A stretch of 64,000 nucleotides of DNA from Hydrangea macrophylla (GCA_033977485.1 CM066984.1:114817251-114881250), one strand, 5' to 3'; counted from the first letter of the stretch, positions 34,390 to 45,861 are shown. The notes: generated from the sequence alone by a model not told the origin. A program made the numbers and translations.

Positions 34390-35814
34390 TGATTGCACCT
34401 AAAAAATACATTTTTTAAATCAAAATTGGTAGAGGCCGATTGGATCTTTTTAATCGGACTCATGAGACCGATGGCAAAATTAATGCCCAAGTGGTTACTT
34501 TAAAGGTTGATCGAACTGACCACTATTCACTCGGGCTCATCACCATTTCATCGGGCTTGCTACCGTTGCGCTAGTACTATTACTCACTCGAACTGATCAC
34601 TCTTTAGTCGGGCTGACTAATGCATAAGATCGGACTCATGAGACCGATTGTGTAAATTATTGGCTAAGTGACTGGTTCAAATTCAATCGGACTGGAGGCT
34701 GTATTCGGGCTTGGGCTTAATTCTCTCAGGCTCTTTCATTTAATCAGTGCATTTGTTTGGCAGTCAAAGGGTGGGCCACGTTTCATTTTGCCAAACCTCA
34801 ACAGCCAAAGTGCCAATACAGGGATGATTAGCCACGTGGATGATTACTTTATCAAAAGATTACAGTGGGCCCCTCGTTTTAGTCACCATACATAATTGTA
34901 TCGCCCTTAGCTGTAATGGCCACGTGGAATAACCAATTCGGACTGATACAATTCTTATTGTAATGGCCGATTGGTTAAATTAGGACACATATAATTTGGC
35001 CACCTTAGTAATATATATATATATATATATATATACGTGTGTATATATATAGAGAGTCCATTATGGCAGGATACTAATTCTAAAAGGTCTCCTATTTTGG
35101 TACTACTGATAAGGGTAATTTTCCATATATCATTAAGAGAAGATTTTAAGATATGGAAACATTATCAGAATAGGCAAGATATATTATCAACTTTTGGGAA
35201 GATAATATCAGATTTTGTGGGAGTTATCTTTTACTTGGAGGGTAAGTCAGACGAATGAAGCCACAAGATGGACCAGGTTCAGATTCCAGATATATATGTG
35301 TATATATATTATTGAAGATATAGCAGCTATTATCAGTTTATGGAAATAAACTGGTATTTTTTACCAGATAATGATTCATCAGATTTCCTACCTAATCTAG
35401 AAGACCTCCATGGCCGCTATAAATACAGCAGGCAGGCCAAACTATCAATGCACTCCGCGTCTCTTCGACAAAGCATTCAAACATGCATTCTTAAAGCATT
35501 CTTAGCATTCTTAGTTTTATTTTCTTAGCTTTTCAATTACATCCTTGTAATTTCTTTCTTATTAATTAAATAAAATTTGCTTTTATTTAATTTCTTGTGT
35601 CTTTTCATCACTTGTATGGCTTGTATGCTTCAATACTGCCATAGGACCTTAGGCCAAGGGTACTTTCCTACTTGGTCATCACAATCACCCGATAAAAGTC
35701 AGATTTTCAAACCTTGTGTATCACTCACACAAGTGCTTTAGGAAATTTTGTATTAATTAGTTTGGGTCTACCTCACAAGGCTCTGGCACGCCCGAACAAC
35801 ATTTACAGCAAACA
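34390..35814 (+). repeat. Concatemer LTR1 (1425 bp)
   Basis: Starts TGATTGCACC; all other LTRs start TGTTTGCACC. It ends acagcaaaca. It contains two copies of the imperfect palindrome atcggactcatgagaccgat (34453-34472, 34629-34648), the longest TA microsatellite of the set (about 35010-35034), a TATA box TATAAATA (35418-35425), a cattc-rich stretch after it (35472-35515), and an AATAAA signal (35569-35574). The TATA-to-AATAAA interval is the probable R region. Transcription would run on the plus strand, away from the MADS gene. Confidence 0.92.
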
Positions 35815-37263
35815 ATTTGGCACGCCCGGTGGGACAGCCAAGTGATGAGCCATGCATACACTGAAGCATGGCTATACTTCTACAAGAACCAGATTGGTTG
35901 GCGGAATGAGTCAATACGCCAACTTCGCGAAGAAATCTATCGTCTCTACAATGATGGATATTGGAATGAAACTGGTCATCTTTATAATGAGATAGACCGT
36001 TTTGAGGCCGACATGCGATTTTTTAATCAAGAAATCGGCCACCTCAAAGCTTCGAGTGGAGCTGATGAACCGCCGCCCGAGGGAAATTCGTTCATGTCTC
36101 TAGACGATTTTCTATACGGTGACTGGCGAAAGAATCTACTTTGTGACAACATTCTTCGTGCTCTTGAAGATATGAAGGCGCACTCGAGAGAACAGCAGGC
36201 AAAGCTTAGCCGGTTTGAAGAAGACACGAAAGCAAGCCTGGCAATACTAGAGGCTCAAGGGCAAAAGATCGAACAATTTTTAAAGTCACGACAACGGCCC
36301 GAGAAGGCCGATGTTTCCACTCCAAATCAAGAGACCGATGTCTCTGGTCATCTTGATTCTACGCCGTCCGAGCCGCTCGGGGGGCAAGACGGCAAAAAAT
36401 TAAATAAAGAGCCGAGTGATCTTATATCGGCCATAGAGCCCCTCCTTGATGTTGAAGACGACGAAGCACCCGGGGGGCAAATTCAAGACGAGCCTCAAAA
36501 TTTCATTGAGGCCGAAGAGGAAAGTGATAGGCCGAGTGATCTTGAACTGGCCATAGAACCTCCCGTTGATGAGGAGGGCGATGATGAAGACCCCATTATT
36601 GACAAAGCAATCGGTGATGAACCGCTCGGGGGGCAAGTTTCGCAGAGACCGATTGAAATTAATTCGGTCCATGAAGCTTTTGAAAATATTTCTTTGAGGA
36701 AAATCAGCCTCAAGGAATTATTTAATTTTTTCGGTCTCCTTGTAATGACCGATTATTATTTTTATTTTAAGCTAATCAATTATTTGGTTTGGGTTGATTT
36801 ACATCCACGTTGGCTGTGTGGATGTCACCAAAAATTAAATATTATTTGGTGGTTATTTCTCCAACAATGGTATTATCAAAAGACTGAGAAGGATGCTTGG
36901 GATGAAGATCGGACTGAATTAATTCAGTCAGTAGGCTATTCGGACTCACAAGACCGAAAGCAAGAAATAAATAAAGTAATGCCAGAAGGATGCTTGGGAT
37001 GCTGATCGGACATAGAGGCCGATGGGGTAATTAATTTCAGAAGTGTGTGTAACAGTCAAGTGGTGGAGCTCGATAAAGTAATTACATGTCTCAGTCAAGC
37101 TACAACGTGAGGTGTCAAACGGTCTCTTGGCCAAGCCCGATGTTAGTCCAAAGATCATCGGTCTACATGATGAGCCCGATCGCAGTCTAAAGGTAATCGG
37201 GCTAGATAAACATGGTCATTCAAAATTTCACTTGTTTTTATTTTAAACGGCCAGGGGGGCAAT
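35815..37263 (+). other. Concatemer internal region 1 (PBS, ORF, PPT)
   Basis: 1449 bp. PBS-like tttggcacgcccggtgggac lies at the left edge (the primer tRNA is not assigned). The ORF is 35845-37005 and the purine tract aggggggcaa lies at 37253-37262, abutting LTR2. Three near copies of that tract, cggggggcaa, occur inside the ORF at 36378, 36471 and 36627. The last 250 bp are non-coding and rich in ccgat/cgggct motifs shared with the LTR. Confidence 0.88.
35845..37005 (+). CDS. Unrecognised 386-aa protein of the concatemer, unit 1
   Basis: ATG at 35845 (a GTG lies just before it). I do not recognise the family. Residues 18-70 and 95-150 are charged and helical-looking, probably coiled coil. 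Residues 155-275 are acidic and repetitive, with SEPLGGQ, APGGQ and DEPLGGQ and the paired units PSDLISAIEPLLDVEDDE and PSDLELAIEPPVDEEGDDE. Residues 288-345 are strongly hydrophobic and aromatic (ELFNFFGLLV, FYFKLINYLVW, NIIWWLFLQQWYY), possibly membrane-associated. No zinc knuckle, protease or polymerase motif. It occupies the usual gag position after the PBS. Unit 1 has Leu at residue 235, where units 2-6 have Pro. Confidence 0.6.
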   Translation: MSHAYTEAWLYFYKNQIGWRNESIRQLREEIYRLYNDGYWNETGHLYNEIDRFEADMRFFNQEIGHLKASSGADEPPPEGNSFMSLDDFLYGDWRKNLLCDNILRALEDMKAHSREQQAKLSRFEEDTKASLAILEAQGQKIEQFLKSRQRPEKADVSTPNQETDVSGHLDSTPSEPLGGQDGKKLNKEPSDLISAIEPLLDVEDDEAPGGQIQDEPQNFIEAEEESDRPSDLELAIEPPVDEEGDDEDPIIDKAIGDEPLGGQVSQRPIEINSVHEAFENISLRKISLKELFNFFGLLVMTDYYFYFKLINYLVWVDLHPRWLCGCHQKLNIIWWLFLQQWYYQKTEKDAWDEDRTELIQSVGYSDSQDRKQEINKVMPEGCLGC

Positions 37264-38678
37264 TGTTTGCACCTAAAAAATACATTTTTTAAATCAAAAT
37301 TGGTAGAGGCCGATTGGATCTTTTTAATCGGACTCATGAGACCGATGGCAAAATTAATGCCCAAGTGGTTACTTTAAAGGTTGATCGAACTGACCACTAT
37401 TCACTCGGGCTCATCACCATTTCATCGGGCTTGCTACCGTTGCGCTAGTACTATTACTCACTCGAACTGATCACTCTTTAGTCGGGCTGACTAATGCATA
37501 AGATCGGACTCATGAGACCGATTGTGTAAATTATTGGCTAAGTGACTGGTTCAAATTCAATCGGACTGGAGGCTGTATTCGGGCTTGGGCTTAATTCTCT
37601 CAGGCTCTTTCATTTAATCAGTGCATTTGTTTGGCAGTCAAAGGGTGGGCCACGTTTCATTTTGCCAAACCTCAACAGCCAAAGTGCCAATACAGGGATG
37701 ATTAGCCACGTGGATGATTACTTTATCAAAAGATTACAGTGGGCCCCTCGTTTTAGTCACCATACATAATTGTATCGCCCTTAGCTGTAATGGCCACGTG
37801 GAATAACCAATTCGGACTGATACAATTCTTATTGTAATGGCCGATTGGTTAAATTAGGACACATATAATTTGGCCACCTTAGTAATATATATATATATAC
37901 GTGTGTATATATATAGAGAGTCCATTATGGCAGGATACTAATTCTAAAAGGTCTCCTATTTTGGTACTACTGATAAGGGTAATTTTCCATATATCATTAA
38001 GAGAAGATTTTAAGATATGGAAACATTATCAGAATAGGCAAGATATATTATCAACTTTTGGGAAGATAATATCAGATTTTGTGGGAGTTATCTTTTACTT
38101 GGAGGGTAAGTCAGACGAATGAAGCCACAAGATGGACCAGGTTCAGATTCCAGATATATATGTGTATATATATTATTGAAGATATAGCAGCTATTATCAG
38201 TTTATGGAAATAAACTGGTATTTTTTACCAGATAATGATTCATCAGATTTCCTACCTAATCTAGAAGACCTCCATGGCCGCTATAAATACAGCAGGCAGG
38301 CCAAACTATCAATGCACTCCGCGTCTCTTCGACAAAGCATTCAAACATGCATTCTTAAAGCATTCTTAGCATTCTTAGTTTTATTTTCTTAGCTTTTCAA
38401 TTACATCCTTGTAATTTCTTTCTTATTAATTAAATAAAATTTGCTTTTATTTAATTTCTTGTGTCTTTTCATCACTTGTATGGCTTGTATGCTTCAATAC
38501 TGCCATAGGACCTTAGGCCAAGGGTACTTTCCTACTTGGTCATCACAATCACCCGATAAAAGTCAGATTTTCAAACCTTGTGTATCACTCACACAAGTGC
38601 TTTAGGAAATTTTGTATTAATTAGTTTGGGTCTACCTCACAAGGCTCTGGCACGCCCGAACAACATTTACAGCAAACA
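37264..38678 (+). repeat. Concatemer LTR2 (1415 bp)
   Basis: Shortest LTR, because its TA tract (about 37886-37900) is the shortest. TATA box, AATAAA and both 20-bp palindromes are as in LTR1. Confidence 0.92.
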
Positions 38679-38708
38679 ATTTGGCACGCCCGGTGGGACA
38701 GCCAAGTG

Positions 38709-39869
38709 ATGAGCCATGCATACACTGAAGCATGGCTATACTTCTACAAGAACCAGATTGGTTGGCGGAATGAGTCAATACGCCAACTTCGCGAAGAAAT
38801 CTATCGTCTCTACAATGATGGATATTGGAATGAAACTGGTCATCTTTATAATGAGATAGACCGTTTTGAGGCCGACATGCGATTTTTTAATCAAGAAATC
38901 GGCCACCTCAAAGCTTCGAGTGGAGCTGATGAACCGCCGCCCGAGGGAAATTCGTTCATGTCTCTAGACGATTTTCTATACGGTGACTGGCGAAAGAATC
39001 TACTTTGTGACAACATTCTTCGTGCTCTTGAAGATATGAAGGCGCACTCGAGAGAACAGCAGGCAAAGCTTAGCCGGTTTGAAGAAGACACGAAAGCAAG
39101 CCTGGCAATACTAGAGGCTCAAGGGCAAAAGATCGAACAATTTTTAAAGTCACGACAACGGCCCGAGAAGGCCGATGTTTCCACTCCAAATCAAGAGACC
39201 GATGTCTCTGGTCATCTTGATTCTACGCCGTCCGAGCCGCTCGGGGGGCAAGACGGCAAAAAATTAAATAAAGAGCCGAGTGATCTTATATCGGCCATAG
39301 AGCCCCTCCTTGATGTTGAAGACGACGAAGCACCCGGGGGGCAAATTCAAGACGAGCCTCAAAATTTCATTGAGGCCGAAGAGGAAAGTGATAGGCCGAG
39401 TGATCTTGAACCGGCCATAGAACCTCCCGTTGATGAGGAGGGCGATGATGAAGACCCCATTATTGACAAAGCAATCGGTGATGAACCGCTCGGGGGGCAA
39501 GTTTCGCAGAGACCGATTGAAATTAATTCGGTCCATGAAGCTTTTGAAAATATTTCTTTGAGGAAAATCAGCCTCAAGGAATTATTTAATTTTTTCGGTC
39601 TCCTTGTAATGACCGATTATTATTTTTATTTTAAGCTAATCAATTATTTGGTTTGGGTTGATTTACATCCACGTTGGCTGTGTGGATGTCACCAAAAATT
39701 AAATATTATTTGGTGGTTATTTCTCCAACAATGGTATTATCAAAAGACTGAGAAGGATGCTTGGGATGAAGATCGGACTGAATTAATTCAGTCAGTAGGC
39801 TATTCGGACTCACAAGACCGAAAGCAAGAAATAAATAAAGTAATGCCAGAAGGATGCTTGGGATGCTGA
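38709..39869 (+). CDS. Unrecognised 386-aa protein, unit 2
   Basis: Same protein as at 35845-37005 with Pro235. It lies in internal region 2 (38679-40127, 1449 bp). Confidence 0.58.
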   Translation: MSHAYTEAWLYFYKNQIGWRNESIRQLREEIYRLYNDGYWNETGHLYNEIDRFEADMRFFNQEIGHLKASSGADEPPPEGNSFMSLDDFLYGDWRKNLLCDNILRALEDMKAHSREQQAKLSRFEEDTKASLAILEAQGQKIEQFLKSRQRPEKADVSTPNQETDVSGHLDSTPSEPLGGQDGKKLNKEPSDLISAIEPLLDVEDDEAPGGQIQDEPQNFIEAEEESDRPSDLEPAIEPPVDEEGDDEDPIIDKAIGDEPLGGQVSQRPIEINSVHEAFENISLRKISLKELFNFFGLLVMTDYYFYFKLINYLVWVDLHPRWLCGCHQKLNIIWWLFLQQWYYQKTEKDAWDEDRTELIQSVGYSDSQDRKQEINKVMPEGCLGC

Positions 39870-40127
39870 TCGGACATAGAGGCCGATGGGGTAATTAATT
39901 TCAGAAGTGTGTGTAACAGTCAAGTGGTGGAGCTCGATAAAGTAATTACATGTCTCAGTCAAGCTACAACGTGAGGTGTCAAACGGTCTCTTGGCCAAGC
40001 CCGATGTTAGTCCAAAGATCATCGGTCTACATGATGAGCCCGATCGCAGTCTAAAGGTAATCGGGCTAGATAAACATGGTCATTCAAAATTTCACTTGTT
40101 TTTATTTTAAACGGCCAGGGGGGCAAT

Positions 40128-41546
40128 TGTTTGCACCTAAAAAATACATTTTTTAAATCAAAATTGGTAGAGGCCGATTGGATCTTTTTAATCGGACTCA
40201 TGAGACCGATGGCAAAATTAATGCCCAAGTGGTTACTTTAAAGGTTGATCGAACTGACCACTATTCACTCGGGCTCATCACCATTTCATCGGGCTTGCTA
40301 CCGTTGCGCTAGTACTATTACTCACTCGAACTGATCACTCTTTAGTCGGGCTGACTAATGCATAAGATCGGACTCATGAGACCGATTGTGTAAATTATTG
40401 GCTAAGTGACTGGTTCAAATTCAATCGGACTGGAGGCTGTATTCGGGCTTGGGCTTAATTCTCTCAGGCTCTTTCATTTAATCAGTGCATTTGTTTGGCA
40501 GTCAAAGGGTGGGCCACGTTTCATTTTGCCAAACCTCAACAGCCAAAGTGCCAATACAGGGATGATTAGCCACGTGGATGATTACTTTATCAAAAGATTA
40601 CAGTGGGCCCCTCGTTTTAGTCACCATACATAATTGTATCGCCCTTAGCTGTAATGGCCACGTGGAATAACCAATTCGGACTGATACAATTCTTATTGTA
40701 ATGGCCGATTGGTTAAATTAGGACACATATAATTTGGCCACCTTAGTAATATATATATATATATATACGTGTGTATATATATAGAGAGTCCATTATGGCA
40801 GGATACTAATTCTAAAAGGTCTCCTATTTTGGTACTACTGATAAGGGTAATTTTCCATATATCATTAAGAGAAGATTTTAAGATATGGAAACATTATCAG
40901 AATAGGCAAGATATATTATCAACTTTTGGGAAGATAATATCAGATTTTGTGGGAGTTATCTTTTACTTGGAGGGTAAGTCAGACGAATGAAGCCACAAGA
41001 TGGACCAGGTTCAGATTCCAGATATATATGTGTATATATATTATTGAAGATATAGCAGCTATTATCAGTTTATGGAAATAAACTGGTATTTTTTACCAGA
41101 TAATGATTCATCAGATTTCCTACCTAATCTAGAAGACCTCCATGGCCGCTATAAATACAGCAGGCAGGCCAAACTATCAATGCACTCCGCGTCTCTTCGA
41201 CAAAGCATTCAAACATGCATTCTTAAAGCATTCTTAGCATTCTTAGTTTTATTTTCTTAGCTTTTCAATTACATCCTTGTAATTTCTTTCTTATTAATTA
41301 AATAAAATTTGCTTTTATTTAATTTCTTGTGTCTTTTCATCACTTGTATGGCTTGTATGCTTCAATACTGCCATAGGACCTTAGGCCAAGGGTACTTTCC
41401 TACTTGGTCATCACAATCACCCGATAAAAGTCAGATTTTCAAACCTTGTGTATCACTCACACAAGTGCTTTAGGAAATTTTGTATTAATTAGTTTGGGTC
41501 TACCTCACAAGGCTCTGGCACGCCCGAACAACATTTACAGCAAACA
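40128..41546 (+). repeat. Concatemer LTR3 (1419 bp)
   Basis: TGTTTGCACC to acagcaaaca; differs from neighbours in TA-tract length. Confidence 0.92.
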
Positions 41547-41576
41547 ATTTGGCACGCCCGGTGGGACAGCCAAGTG

Positions 41577-42737
41577 ATGAGCCATGCATACACTGAAGCA
41601 TGGCTATACTTCTACAAGAACCAGATTGGTTGGCGGAATGAGTCAATACGCCAACTTCGCGAAGAAATCTATCGTCTCTACAATGATGGATATTGGAATG
41701 AAACTGGTCATCTTTATAATGAGATAGACCGTTTTGAGGCCGACATGCTATTTTTTAATCAAGAAATCGGCCACCTCAAAGCTTCGAGTGGAGCTGATGA
41801 ACCGCCGCCCGAGGGAAATTCGTTCATGTCTCTAGACGATTTTCTATACGGTGACTGGCGAAAGAATCTACTTTGTGACAACATTCTTCGTGCTCTTGAA
41901 GATATGAAGGCGCACTCGAGAGAACAGCAGGCAAAGCTTAGCCGGTTTGAAGAAGACACGAAAGCAAGCCTGGCAATACTAGAGGCTCAAGGGCAAAAGA
42001 TCGAACAATTTTTAAAGTCACGACAACGGCCCGAGAAGGCCGATGTTTCCACTCCAAATCAAGAGACCGATGTCTCTGGTCATCTTGATTCTACGCCGTC
42101 CGAGCCGCTCGGGGGGCAAGACGGCAAAAAATTAAATAAAGAGCCGAGTGATCTTATATCGGCCATAGAGCCCCTCCTTGATGTTGAAGACGACGAAGCA
42201 CCCGGGGGGCAAATTCAAGACGAGCCTCAAAATTTCATTGAGGCCGAAGAGGAAAGTGATAGGCCGAGTGATCTTGAACCGGCCATAGAACCTCCCGTTG
42301 ATGAGGAGGGCGATGATGAAGACCCCATTATTGACAAAGCAATCGGTGATGAACCGCTCGGGGGGCAAGTTTCGCAGAGACCGATTGAAATTAATTCGGT
42401 CCATGAAGCTTTTGAAAATATTTCTTTGAGGAAAATCAGCCTCAAGGAATTATTTAATTTTTTCGGTCTCCTTGTAATGACCGATTATTATTTTTATTTT
42501 AAGCTAATCAATTATTTGGTTTGGGTTGATTTACATCCACGTTGGCTGTGTGGATGTCACCAAAAATTAAATATTATTTGGTGGTTATTTCTCCAACAAT
42601 GGTATTATCAAAAGACTGAGAAGGATGCTTGGGATGAAGATCGGACTGAATTAATTCAGTCAGTAGGCTATTCGGACTCACAAGACCGAAAGCAAGAAAT
42701 AAATAAAGTAATGCCAGAAGGATGCTTGGGATGCTGA
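41577..42737 (+). CDS. Unrecognised 386-aa protein, unit 3
   Basis: As in unit 2, but residue 58 is Leu instead of Arg (gacatgctattt at about 41743-41754). It lies in internal region 3 (41547-42995, 1449 bp). Confidence 0.58.
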   Translation: MSHAYTEAWLYFYKNQIGWRNESIRQLREEIYRLYNDGYWNETGHLYNEIDRFEADMLFFNQEIGHLKASSGADEPPPEGNSFMSLDDFLYGDWRKNLLCDNILRALEDMKAHSREQQAKLSRFEEDTKASLAILEAQGQKIEQFLKSRQRPEKADVSTPNQETDVSGHLDSTPSEPLGGQDGKKLNKEPSDLISAIEPLLDVEDDEAPGGQIQDEPQNFIEAEEESDRPSDLEPAIEPPVDEEGDDEDPIIDKAIGDEPLGGQVSQRPIEINSVHEAFENISLRKISLKELFNFFGLLVMTDYYFYFKLINYLVWVDLHPRWLCGCHQKLNIIWWLFLQQWYYQKTEKDAWDEDRTELIQSVGYSDSQDRKQEINKVMPEGCLGC

Positions 42738-42995
42738 TCGGACATAGAGGCCGATGGGGTAATTAATTTCAGAAGTGTGTGTAACAGTCAAGTGGTGGAG
42801 CTCGATAAAGTAATTACATGTCTCAGTCAAGCTACAACGTGAGGTGTCAAACGGTCTCTTGGCCAAGCCCGATGTTAGTCCAAAGATCATCGGTCTACAT
42901 GATGAGCCCGATCGCAGTCTAAAGGTAATCGGGCTAGATAAACATGGTCATTCAAAATTTCACTTGTTTTTATTTTAAACGGCCAGGGGGGCAAT

Positions 42996-44412
42996 TGTTT
43001 GCACCTAAAAAATACATTTTTTAAATCAAAATTGGTAGAGGCCGATTGGATCTTTTTAATCGGACTCATGAGACCGATGGCAAAATTAATGCCCAAGTGG
43101 TTACTTTAAAGGTTGATCGAACTGACCACTATTCACTCGGGCTCATCACCATTTCATCGGGCTTGCTACCGTTGCGCTAGTACTATTACTCACTCGAACT
43201 GATCACTCTTTAGTCGGGCTGACTAATGCATAAGATCGGACTCATGAGACCGATTGTGTAAATTATTGGCTAAGTGACTGGTTCAAATTCAATCGGACTG
43301 GAGGCTGTATTCGGGCTTGGGCTTAATTCTCTCAGGCTCTTTCATTTAATCAGTGCATTTGTTTGGCAGTCAAAGGGTGGGCCACGTTTCATTTTGCCAA
43401 ACCTCAACAGCCAAAGTGCCAATACAGGGATGATTAGCCACGTGGATGATTACTTTATCAAAAGATTACAGTGGGCCCCTCGTTTTAGTCACCATACATA
43501 ATTGTATCGCCCTTAGCTGTAATGGCCACGTGGAATAACCAATTCGGACTGATACAATTCTTATTGTAATGGCCGATTGGTTAAATTAGGACACATATAA
43601 TTTGGCCACCTTAGTAATATATATATATATATACGTGTGTATATATATAGAGAGTCCATTATGGCAGGATACTAATTCTAAAAGGTCTCCTATTTTGGTA
43701 CTACTGATAAGGGTAATTTTCCATATATCATTAAGAGAAGATTTTAAGATATGGAAACATTATCAGAATAGGCAAGATATATTATCAACTTTTGGGAAGA
43801 TAATATCAGATTTTGTGGGAGTTATCTTTTACTTGGAGGGTAAGTCAGACGAATGAAGCCACAAGATGGACCAGGTTCAGATTCCAGATATATATGTGTA
43901 TATATATTATTGAAGATATAGCAGCTATTATCAGTTTATGGAAATAAACTGGTATTTTTTACCAGATAATGATTCATCAGATTTCCTACCTAATCTAGAA
44001 GACCTCCATGGCCGCTATAAATACAGCAGGCAGGCCAAACTATCAATGCACTCCGCGTCTCTTCGACAAAGCATTCAAACATGCATTCTTAAAGCATTCT
44101 TAGCATTCTTAGTTTTATTTTCTTAGCTTTTCAATTACATCCTTGTAATTTCTTTCTTATTAATTAAATAAAATTTGCTTTTATTTAATTTCTTGTGTCT
44201 TTTCATCACTTGTATGGCTTGTATGCTTCAATACTGCCATAGGACCTTAGGCCAAGGGTACTTTCCTACTTGGTCATCACAATCACCCGATAAAAGTCAG
44301 ATTTTCAAACCTTGTGTATCACTCACACAAGTGCTTTAGGAAATTTTGTATTAATTAGTTTGGGTCTACCTCACAAGGCTCTGGCACGCCCGAACAACAT
44401 TTACAGCAAACA
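42996..44412 (+). repeat. Concatemer LTR4 (1417 bp)
   Basis: TGTTTGCACC to acagcaaaca; TA tract one repeat shorter than LTR3. Confidence 0.92.
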
Positions 44413-44442
44413 ATTTGGCACGCCCGGTGGGACAGCCAAGTG

Positions 44443-45603
44443 ATGAGCCATGCATACACTGAAGCATGGCTATACTTCTACAAGAACCAGATTGGTTGGC
44501 GGAATGAGTCAATACGCCAACTTCGCGAAGAAATCTATCGTCTCTACAATGATGGATATTGGAATGAAACTGGTCATCTTTATAATGAGATAGACCGTTT
44601 TGAGGCCGACATGCGATTTTTTAATCAAGAAATCGGCCACCTCAAAGCTTCGAGTGGAGCTGATGAACCGCCGCCCGAGGGAAATTCGTTCATGTCTCTA
44701 GACGATTTTCTATACGGTGACTGGCGAAAGAATCTACTTTGTGACAACATTCTTCGTGCTCTTGAAGATATGAAGGCGCACTCGAGAGAACAGCAGGCAA
44801 AGCTTAGCCGGTTTGAAGAAGACACGAAAGCAAGCCTGGCAATACTAGAGGCTCAAGGGCAAAAGATCGAACAATTTTTAAAGTCACGACAACGGCCCGA
44901 GAAGGCCGATGTTTCCACTCCAAATCAAGAGACCGATGTCTCTGGTCATCTTGATTCTACGCCGTCCGAGCCGCTCGGGGGGCAAGACGGCAAAAAATTA
45001 AATAAAGAGCCGAGTGATCTTATATCGGCCATAGAGCCCCTCCTTGATGTTGAAGACGACGAAGCACCCGGGGGGCAAATTCAAGACGAGCCTCAAAATT
45101 TCATTGAGGCCGAAGAGGAAAGTGATAGGCCGAGTGATCTTGAACCGGCCATAGAACCTCCCGTTGATGAGGAGGGCGATGATGAAGACCCCATTATTGA
45201 CAAAGCAATCGGTGATGAACCGCTCGGGGGGCAAGTTTCGCAGAGACCGATTGAAATTAATTCGGTCCATGAAGCTTTTGAAAATATTTCTTTGAGGAAA
45301 ATCAGCCTCAAGGAATTATTTAATTTTTTCGGTCTCCTTGTAATGACCGATTATTATTTTTATTTTAAGCTAATCAATTATTTGGTTTGGGTTGATTTAC
45401 ATCCACGTTGGCTGTGTGGATGTCACCAAAAATTAAATATTATTTGGTGGTTATTTCTCCAACAATGGTATTATCAAAAGACTGAGAAGGATGCTTGGGA
45501 TGAAGATCGGACTGAATTAATTCAGTCAGTAGGCTATTCGGACTCACAAGACCGAAAGCAAGAAATAAATAAAGTAATGCCAGAAGGATGCTTGGGATGC
45601 TGA
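44443..45603 (+). CDS. Unrecognised 386-aa protein, unit 4
   Basis: Protein identical to unit 2. Internal region 4 is 44413-45861 (1449 bp). Confidence 0.58.
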   Translation: MSHAYTEAWLYFYKNQIGWRNESIRQLREEIYRLYNDGYWNETGHLYNEIDRFEADMRFFNQEIGHLKASSGADEPPPEGNSFMSLDDFLYGDWRKNLLCDNILRALEDMKAHSREQQAKLSRFEEDTKASLAILEAQGQKIEQFLKSRQRPEKADVSTPNQETDVSGHLDSTPSEPLGGQDGKKLNKEPSDLISAIEPLLDVEDDEAPGGQIQDEPQNFIEAEEESDRPSDLEPAIEPPVDEEGDDEDPIIDKAIGDEPLGGQVSQRPIEINSVHEAFENISLRKISLKELFNFFGLLVMTDYYFYFKLINYLVWVDLHPRWLCGCHQKLNIIWWLFLQQWYYQKTEKDAWDEDRTELIQSVGYSDSQDRKQEINKVMPEGCLGC

Positions 45604-45861
45604 TCGGACATAGAGGCCGATGGGGTAATTAATTTCAGAAGTGTGTGTAACAGTCAAGTGGTGGAGCTCGATAAAGTAATTACATGTCTCAGTCAAGCTA
45701 CAACGTGAGGTGTCAAACGGTCTCTTGGCCAAGCCCGATGTTAGTCCAAAGATCATCGGTCTACATGATGAGCCCGATCGCAGTCTAAAGGTAATCGGGC
45801 TAGATAAACATGGTCATTCAAAATTTCACTTGTTTTTATTTTAAACGGCCAGGGGGGCAAT

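Noticed and set aside
34668..34895. Short open frames repeated in each concatemer LTR (75, 73 and 62 codons)
   Set aside because: They lie in the LTR, most open with a non-ATG codon, and have no family features; their conservation follows from the identity of the LTRs.
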